Below are positions 37,972-42,674 of a DNA stretch of 42,674 nucleotides, in pieces. Numbering within the stretch: the stretch's first letter is position 1; each line of letters opens with the position of its first letter. A program made the translations under genes and the position numbers. Source of the stretch: Oscillospiraceae bacterium. GTDB lineage: Bacteria; Bacillota; Clostridia; Saccharofermentanales; Fastidiosipilaceae. Below the pieces are notes generated by a model. The model was not told the origin of the DNA and searched no databases. It saw nothing but the letters and a program-made list of their open reading frames with translations. Location of the stretch: contig JAQWFM010000012.1 in assembly GCA_028704415.1 (NCBI GenBank), positions 1 to 42,674 on the forward strand. Reading direction: 5' to 3'.

Positions 37972-38856
37972 ATGCCTGAATTACCTGAAGTTGAAACAAT
38001 CCGTCTGAGTATGCTGCCGCATTTGCAGCAGCGCCAGCTAGCCCAACCGCTGATTTTAAGGCCTGGCCTTATCTCTTGCCCATGGCCGGGCTTGCAACCC
38101 TCAGATCTGGACGGGTGCCAAAGCGCGGCCTTGTCCCGGCGGGGCAAATACCTGCTCTGGCGGCTGCAAAAGACAGGCCGGCCAGATACACTCCTGATCC
38201 TCCATTTCGGCATGACCGGTGAATGGCTCTGCCTGTCACCTCCCCCCGCTGACCAGACAGCTTTACCCAGCCACACCCATCTGGTGCTTCCGCTGCTGGA
38301 TTCAGACCATGTCATCAGAAACGTTTTAATCTGGCGGGATATCCGGCGCTTTGGCAAATTGATTTACCTTCCGGCTGACCGGACTGATTTGTGGCCGGCC
38401 GGTCTGAAGCAGTTGGGACCTGAACCTTTGGGACAGGACTTTACCCCGGCATTTTTGAACCGTGAAGCCAAACGGCATCAGCGGCTGCCTATGGCCAGTT
38501 TCCTTTTAAATCAAAGCGTGGGCGCCGGTCTGGGCAATATATATGTCAATGAGGCGCTATTTTTAAGCCAGATCAGCCCTTTACAGCCGGCAGGTACCTT
38601 GTCCGCAGACCAGGCCCAACAACTCTGCCAGGATATCCGGCGCTTACTCACCCGGGCTATAGCCAGCGGCGGTTCATCACTGCGTGATTACCGGGATGCG
38701 GATGGGCGTCAGGGGCACTTTCAGGAGCAGCACCTGGTATACGGCCGCGGCGGCCAGCCCTGCCCGCGTTGCGGTCAAACGCTGGTCAGTCATATCATAG
38801 GCGGGCGCAGGGTGATCAGCTGTCCTCATTGCCAGCCCTGGCCCAAGCAAAAATAG
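37972..38856 (+). CDS. mutM: Formamidopyrimidine-DNA glycosylase
   Basis: Base-excision repair enzyme that removes 8-oxoguanine and related lesions and nicks the abasic site. The catalytic N-terminus PELPEVETIR (Pro2, Glu3) is intact; also ALSRRGKYLLW with the conserved Lys, FGMTGEW, IRRFGKL, and LLNQSVGAGLGNIYVNEALF for the helix-two-turn-helix. The C-terminal zinc finger has four cysteines (CPRCGQTL ... SCPHC). At 294 residues it is slightly above the usual 270-280. Start codon ATG with AAGGAG seven bases upstream. In many bacteria mutM adjoins polA or coaE; here neither is present. Confidence 0.96.
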   Translation: MPELPEVETIRLSMLPHLQQRQLAQPLILRPGLISCPWPGLQPSDLDGCQSAALSRRGKYLLWRLQKTGRPDTLLILHFGMTGEWLCLSPPPADQTALPSHTHLVLPLLDSDHVIRNVLIWRDIRRFGKLIYLPADRTDLWPAGLKQLGPEPLGQDFTPAFLNREAKRHQRLPMASFLLNQSVGAGLGNIYVNEALFLSQISPLQPAGTLSADQAQQLCQDIRRLLTRAIASGGSSLRDYRDADGRQGHFQEQHLVYGRGGQPCPRCGQTLVSHIIGGRRVISCPHCQPWPKQK

Positions 38857-38906
38857 TATTAACAGGCGTCATTTTGTGCGATAAGTGGTGCATTACATAA
38901 TTGTTC

Positions 38907-38935
38907 GTGACATTTTTAGCAATTTTCGTTATACT
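38907..38935 (+). promoter_or_regulatory. Promoter of the DUF3006 gene
   Basis: GTGACA, 17 bases, TATACT, placing the transcription start near 38942 and leaving a leader of about 75 bases. The leader can fold as TTGGCTG/CAGCCAA (38961-38986) or as GCTTCC/GGAAGC (38975-39006), which exclude each other. Confidence 0.55.
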
Positions 38936-39017
38936 ATCTATAGTAAACATCATCCGCAGTTTGGCTGAAGCAATGCTTCCAGCCAAGAGATTCGCTTAAT
39001 GGAAGCGAGGTGATCTG

Positions 39018-39242
39018 ATGTCAGAGCAGGGTTTTGTTGTGCGGTTTAACGGTAAACTGGCAATTATTGAGGATGCAGCCCAGGTTCGCTGCACCATCGC
39101 GCGCAGCTTACTGCCAGAGCAAACCAATCTGGGGGATTTTGTAATCAGAGAGGATGGGCAGGCACGGTTCCGGATAGATTACAAGATTACGGAAGAACGG
39201 CTGCGCGAGTTGCGGCGGTTGTCGGATAACCAGTTTGACTAG
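39018..39242 (+). CDS. Small DUF3006-like protein
   Basis: A 74-residue protein fitting the DUF3006 pattern: an opening beta hairpin (GFVVRFNGKLAIIEDA), the SLLPEQTNLGDFVI turn and a closing helix (ITEERLRELRRLSDNQF). The function is unknown. Such genes often sit beside ComEC-like metallo-beta-lactamase proteins; here the only such protein is 29 kb away. The start has GAGGTGAT just upstream. It has its own promoter. Confidence 0.7.
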   Translation: MSEQGFVVRFNGKLAIIEDAAQVRCTIARSLLPEQTNLGDFVIREDGQARFRIDYKITEERLRELRRLSDNQFD

Positions 39243-39496
39243 GCGTTTAGCTTAAACCAAACCCTTATTTGCCGCCCTGAGCCGCTATTTTTTGGGGGGA
39301 GGAAGGACATCCGGCAAGGGGACTGGTTTCAGTTTGCATATCCATCAGCACCGGCAGACGGAGACCTTGTCTGTGCCCCGGGTCGGCTAGCCTAACGACA
39401 GGACAACACGAGGTCAGGTTAAGGCCCTGAGCGGAAGCAGTTCATAGGTCTGGTCTGGGCAAGCAAAAAGTGGCGGGAAATTTATCAGTGATAAAA

Positions 39497-39542
39497 GCCA
39501 GGCCTGGATCCGGATCTACAGTGATCCGGATCCAGGCCTGGC
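39497..39542 (-). terminator. Very strong hairpin after the tRNA-Gln/tRNA-Val pair
   Basis: Two perfect 20-base arms (39497-39516 and 39523-39542) around a six-base loop. The arms contain the nested palindromes AGGCCT, GGATCC and TCCGGA. On the minus strand TTTTATC follows, so it probably ends the tRNA transcript; in the plus direction no T-run is present. ATCAGT/ACTGAT lies just outside. Confidence 0.7.
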
Positions 39543-39617
39543 TACTGATAATTACCACTACGGACACCAACCAGAGCCCGTATGCAGTTGTTCCCGGAAA
39601 ACTTCCAGGTTAAAAAC

Positions 39618-39691
39618 TGGCTGCCGACGAAGGATTTGAACCCTCACAAACTGATCCAGAGTCAGGTGTGCTGCCATTACACTAGTCGGCA
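39618..39691 (-). tRNA. tRNA-Gln (anticodon CTG)
   Basis: Minus-strand cloverleaf with acceptor stem TGCCGAC/GTCGGCA fully paired, U1-A72 and discriminator G73, both typical of tRNA-Gln. The anticodon loop CTCTGGA gives CTG; the anticodon stem has one poor outer pair. T arm with GGTTCAAATCC. CCA is encoded at 39618-39620. Confidence 0.93.
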
Positions 39692-39694
39692 ATA

Positions 39695-39771
39695 TGGTGG
39701 GTAGTATTGGACTCGAACCAACGACCCCTTGCATGTCAAGCAAGTACTCTAACCAGCTGAGCTAACCACCC
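39695..39771 (-). tRNA. tRNA-Val (anticodon GAC)
   Basis: Minus-strand cloverleaf with acceptor stem GGGTGGT/ACTACCC (one G-T pair), D arm AGCTCAGCTGGTTAGAG, anticodon stem CTTGC/GCAAG around TTGACAT giving GAC, and T arm GGTTCGAGTCC. CCA is encoded at 39695-39697. It lies three bases upstream of tRNA-Gln in the same transcript. Confidence 0.96.
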
Positions 39772-39809
39772 ATGCGAAATGACTTGACGGTCATCTCCGC
39801 GGCCTATAA

Positions 39810-39839
39810 AGGATACTTCAGCATTTATGCCATTGTCAA
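39810..39839 (-). promoter_or_regulatory. Promoter of the tRNA-Val/tRNA-Gln operon
   Basis: On the minus strand a perfect TTGACA, an 18-base spacer and TATCCT, 39 bases before tRNA-Val. Confidence 0.65.
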
Positions 39840-39962
39840 GGTGTTTGCCAAAAATAAATAGCCTGGATTTACGTTGCCTGTAGCCGCCCGTTTTTACATC
39901 AGGCTGTTCCGGCAAAGAAGGTCAGGTGACAGAAGCGACCGCGGAAACATTCATGCGGAAGG

Positions 39963-40643
39963 TCAATAAAGCGGGCGGCCCCCCCAGGCTTTTTTTAAGG
40001 CTGGCAGGAGGATCAGCAGGCAGCCGAGATAAACGGCGGCCTGGACCAGAACACCTGGTAACCGGCTGAGCAATAACGGAATAAACGGGATGTCTAATAG
40101 TTGAGTCAGCCAAAACGTCCGCAGCCAAACGGAGCAGACCAAAGTATCTGCCACCACCCCCACCACCGCTTTGACAGGCAAGTGTCCCCAGGTTAGCGCG
40201 GGACCTGTGCCGGTCTGTGAGTTGGGTGTATGGGCCTGGCTGTCTGGTTTTGCCACTCGGACTCCAGCCCCGGCGGCGACCCGCCGGCTGTGCCTGACTG
40301 AAAGGCGGTTCACAACCCAGGCAGCCAGCCCCGGCAAACAGCCTTCCAGCCCCGCCGCCAAGGTAAAGCCCGGGTGGAACGTACCGGAAGGGAAAAGCAG
40401 AAAGCCCAGCACATCCGCCACCAGGCCGCAGGTTAAGCCAGATCCCGGCCCCAGCAGCACCCCCACCAGCATAATGGGCAGCGGGCCCAGGCCAATCCTC
40501 AGACTCCCTGAGCCCAGGGTAAACGAAAAGATCCGGGTAAACAGCACGCCCAAAGCAGTGAATAAAGCCAGTACAGCCAGCTTGCGCAGACTAAGCCAGG
40601 GTCTGGTGGCAGGCCCGGCTGTACCATGTTCTAACATCGTCAT
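39963..40643 (-). CDS. folT: FolT-like ECF transporter substrate-binding (S) component
   Basis: Membrane protein of 226 residues with about six helices. The family pattern is FTALGVLFTRIFSF, then LRIGLGPLPIMLVGVLLGPGSGLTCGLVADVLGFLLFPSGTFHPGFTLAAGLEGCLPGL, which matches folate-type S components that work with a shared EcfAAT energising module. No ECF module is in the window. Between helices 4 and 5 there is an unusual hydrophilic insert of about 45 residues (RRVAAGAGVRVAKPDSQAH...). A tetrahydrofolate riboswitch lies directly upstream, supporting folate as the substrate. Start: TTG at 40655 is part of the GGAGGAG site; ATG 40643 (five bases from GGAGG) or 40637 are likely. Confidence 0.88.
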   Translation of the reverse strand: MTMLEHGTAGPATRPWLSLRKLAVLALFTALGVLFTRIFSFTLGSGSLRIGLGPLPIMLVGVLLGPGSGLTCGLVADVLGFLLFPSGTFHPGFTLAAGLEGCLPGLAAWVVNRLSVRHSRRVAAGAGVRVAKPDSQAHTPNSQTGTGPALTWGHLPVKAVVGVVADTLVCSVWLRTFWLTQLLDIPFIPLLLSRLPGVLVQAAVYLGCLLILLPALKKAWGGRPLY

Positions 40644-40667
40644 CAACTCCTCCAATTGGATTCAGGC

Positions 40668-40709
40668 CACATAGAAGGAGCGGATTGTTCCTGCAGATAA
40701 TTCTATGTG
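40668..40709 (-). promoter_or_regulatory. Expression-platform hairpin between the riboswitch and folT
   Basis: CACATAGAA and TTCTATGTG pair perfectly around a 24-base loop, just after the aptamer. The CTCCT inside it (minus strand) can pair with AGGAG of the folT ribosome-binding site. No T-run follows, so control at translation is more likely than termination. This switching scheme is inference. Confidence 0.45.
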
Positions 40710-40801
40710 ACAGCTGGGGTGATTCAGCACCGCAAGACCCATATCTTTTCGTTTGAGGTTATTCCCGACCCTCAACACTTAACGCGCTGAACCTGCCTGT
40801 C
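40709..40801 (-). promoter_or_regulatory. Tetrahydrofolate (THF) riboswitch
   Basis: The minus-strand leader of folT holds the conserved elements of the THF aptamer in order: GCGTTAAGTGT, a hairpin GAGGG/CCTC containing CGGGA, AACGAA, and GCGGTGCTGAATCA. The outer stem GACAG/CTGTC and the TTCAGC/GCTGAA stem close it. This layout matches the class found before folT and folate-synthesis genes in Firmicutes; reduced folate binding lowers expression. Confidence 0.85.
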
Positions 40802-40961
40802 GTTAATCCGCCGGCGGGAAGCCTGCGGTCAGCTATAATATAACACGAAGCTACACCTGGTCCTAGAGCCCTGCGGCAAAACAATACAGCCAGGCATGAC
40901 CAGACCCGTCCTCCCGACTATGGCATTTATGAAATCTTTAGGTTTAAGCAGGGACTCCGTA

Positions 40962-40967
40962 TATAAT
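40962..40967 (+). promoter_or_regulatory. -10 box of the two-component operon
   Basis: A perfect TATAAT 35 bases before the regulator start. No good -35 box is present at 17 bases; the element may depend on an activator. Confidence 0.5.
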
Positions 40968-41002
40968 TAAGTAAGTTGTATTACCAGTTTCAGGAGGGAA
41001 AC

Positions 41003-41725
41003 ATGTCCGAACACAATATGAGTCAGCCTTATAACACGATCTTAATTTGTGATGATGATCCCGATATTGTCCGGGCACTGGCGGTTTACCTTGAGCGGGC
41101 AGGTTTTCAGACTCAGGCTGCCTACACAGGGCAGCAGGCGCTGACGGCTTTAGCTGAACAAGAAATCGACCTGATTCTGCTAGATATCATGATGCCCGAA
41201 CTGGATGGCATCCGCGCTCTGCAGCAGATCCGGGAAACGTACAACGTGCCGGTCATTTTGATTTCTGCCAAGTCTGAAAATCAGGACAAGATAAACGGCC
41301 TGAATTTTGGGGCGGATGATTATATCACCAAGCCCTTCAATCCGCAGGAGGTTATTGCCAGGGTGCAGGCGCAGCTTCGCCGTTATACGCTGCTGGGTCC
41401 CAAGCCCGCTCCTGAAACCATCTACAGCAGTGGCGGGCTGATGCTGGATGATGCCAGTAAAGACTGCACCGTGGATGGCCGGTCAGTCAACCTGACGGCT
41501 TCAGAATTCAATATTCTGAAATTTTTACTGTCCCATAAAGGGCAGGTATTCAGTTCAGAAAGGATCTATCAGTCCGTGTGGAAAAACCAGCCTTACGGCA
41601 GTGAAAACACGGTAGCTGTCCATATTTGTCACATAAGAGAAAAAATTGAAGCCAATCCTAAAAGCCCGATTTATCTCACAGTTATCTGGGGTAAGGGCTA
41701 TAAAATCGAAGCATTTGAGGACTAA
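41003..41725 (+). CDS. OmpR/PhoB-family response regulator
   Basis: A 240-residue response regulator. The receiver domain has the acidic pocket Asp17-Asp19, phospho-acceptor Asp61 in LILLDIMMPELDG, Ser88 and Lys110 (YITKPFNP). The C-terminal winged-helix (about 140-240) includes LTASEFNILKFLLSHKGQVFSSERIYQSVWKNQPYGSENTVAVHICHIREKI and ends with WGKGYKIE. CAGGAGGG precedes the ATG at 41003. It is followed after three bases by its probable sensor kinase, so the pair forms one system; the stimulus is unknown. The architecture resembles VanR-type regulators of clostridia, a loose likeness only. Confidence 0.95.
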   Translation: MSEHNMSQPYNTILICDDDPDIVRALAVYLERAGFQTQAAYTGQQALTALAEQEIDLILLDIMMPELDGIRALQQIRETYNVPVILISAKSENQDKINGLNFGADDYITKPFNPQEVIARVQAQLRRYTLLGPKPAPETIYSSGGLMLDDASKDCTVDGRSVNLTASEFNILKFLLSHKGQVFSSERIYQSVWKNQPYGSENTVAVHICHIREKIEANPKSPIYLTVIWGKGYKIEAFED

Positions 41726-41728
41726 ATC

Positions 41729-42674
41729 ATGTCGCAGTTCAGAGTCTCAATTCCCTTGAAAATCCTGGCAGCTTGTCTGGCCTCTTTTTTACTGCTGCTT
41801 CTGCTGGGGCTGACACTGATCTGGGGCAGCATGATTGTTGTTGGTTATGTTCCGGGCAAAGACTGGGAAGTCGCCAGCCGTTTTCCGTCTCAGCTGCATC
41901 GCTTAATCGACTCTGCCAATGCGCTCTATGCCAGTGGCCTGACGCCACAAAGCAGTGCGGCGGATCTGGATATCCTGATCAATCAGGAAGACAGCAGTCT
42001 CACGCAGTATGAGCGGCAGGCATTGGCTCAAAACCGCCTGGATGCACTGGATGAAGACCGCTACACGCTGAATTATTACTCTAACCAATATCTCATCCTG
42101 GATGCGTCCAGAAACGCTATCAGCGGCAACGATCAGTCGGCGACGCTGGGCCAGGCTTATGAAGCGGCGTTTCCGCTCCAGGGCTGGAAAGACAACTATG
42201 ACTATAAGTTTTCGTTTGACAGCAAGACGCTTGAGCGTAAGGACGGAAAAAGCTGGACGCTAAGTAACTTTGACACCTCCAGCCTCAGTTTCCCTTCCGG
42301 CAGCACGCTTTATATTCAACTCAGTCCTGGTACCTACGGGGTTTTAAATCAGACCCTGAGCCGCAATCTCGCTGATTTGCTGCAGGGTAATGAGTTGGTA
42401 TTCATTCTCTTACTACTGGGGATTCTCCTGTCCCTGATTATGCTGTATGTATTCTTATTTCAATCCTGCGGTTATAAACGCCGGCCGGATGGCAGTTTGC
42501 CAGAGCGGGGCGAAATCAGTCTCAATTTTTCGGATTATATCTTTCAGGAAGTTTATGTCCCGGCCTGTTTAGGTGCGATGTTACTGTTTTTTGCCATCGC
42601 GGCCATTTTGACCGCTGACAGCATCAACACCATCAGCAGCACCCTGGGGCAGCTGCCCTCTTACAGCGCCTTTT
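41729..42674 (+). CDS. Sensor histidine kinase, 5' part (truncated by the window edge)
   Basis: The frame starts at ATG 41729, three bases after the regulator stop, and is open to the right edge (315 codons). The visible part is an N-terminal helix (about 10-38, PLKILAACLASFLLLLLLGLTL), an extracytoplasmic region of about 185 residues, a second helix near 225-250 (LVFILLLLGILLSLIMLYVFLF) and a third near 280-300. The catalytic HisKA/HATPase region would lie beyond the window, so kinase identity is inferred from position and layout. The outer domain shows no family I recognise. Confidence 0.75.
   Translation, partial: MSQFRVSIPLKILAACLASFLLLLLLGLTLIWGSMIVVGYVPGKDWEVASRFPSQLHRLIDSANALYASGLTPQSSAADLDILINQEDSSLTQYERQALAQNRLDALDEDRYTLNYYSNQYLILDASRNAISGNDQSATLGQAYEAAFPLQGWKDNYDYKFSFDSKTLERKDGKSWTLSNFDTSSLSFPSGSTLYIQLSPGTYGVLNQTLSRNLADLLQGNELVFILLLLGILLSLIMLYVFLFQSCGYKRRPDGSLPERGEISLNFSDYIFQEVYVPACLGAMLLFFAIAAILTADSINTISSTLGQLPSYSAF

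Overview
The window looks like a low-to-medium GC Firmicute of the Clostridia type. This rests on gene orders shared with that group: veg beside ispE; tig-clpP-clpX; cysS-mrnC-rlmB-sigH; rpiB-upp followed by the ATP synthase operon. It also rests on CtsR-type and tetrahydrofolate-riboswitch signals and Shine-Dalgarno-led starts. The exact family cannot be fixed from the sequence alone.

Layout. 1-4350 (minus strand): ispE, veg, a YitT-family membrane protein, an AraC-type regulator and a YdbC/PC4-like protein. 4593-8167 (minus): tig, clpP, clpX, with a CtsR-like operator over the clpP promoter. 8756-10147: a secreted ComEC-like metallo-beta-lactamase protein. 10150-11600: a gene-poor stretch with a broken tyrosine-recombinase end next to a tRNA-Arg gene, the likely scar of an integrated element. 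11949-18006 (minus): cysS-mrnC-rlmB-sigH plus a large unknown membrane-anchored protein; RlmB carries a 20-copy decapeptide repeat. 18398-19165: a ComF-like phosphoribosyltransferase.

19441-25121 (plus): a compact Tad/Flp pilus locus with a TadZ/CpaE-like protein lacking a P-loop, the CpaF/TadA ATPase, one protein that appears to fuse TadB and TadC, an Flp1-like pilin and an FHA-domain protein. 25168-31931 (minus): an F-type ATP synthase operon in the order a, c, b, [delta-alpha], gamma, beta, epsilon. There is no free delta gene; instead the C-terminal domain of delta is joined in frame to the N-terminus of alpha. This is the most unusual feature of the window. 32363-37091 (minus): upp, rpiB, proA, a sugar-nucleotidyltransferase and a THUMP-domain RNA methyltransferase.

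37382-42674: an XRE regulator with a palindromic promoter, mutM, a DUF3006 protein, tRNA-Gln and tRNA-Val with a very strong hairpin downstream, a FolT-like vitamin transporter subunit under a tetrahydrofolate riboswitch, and a two-component system whose kinase runs off the right edge.

Most of the window is core housekeeping: protein quality control, translation and rRNA processing, energy coupling, nucleotide salvage. The accessory parts are the Tad locus and the integrase scar. Start sites were moved from the longest frame to a start with a good ribosome-binding site wherever one was visible.
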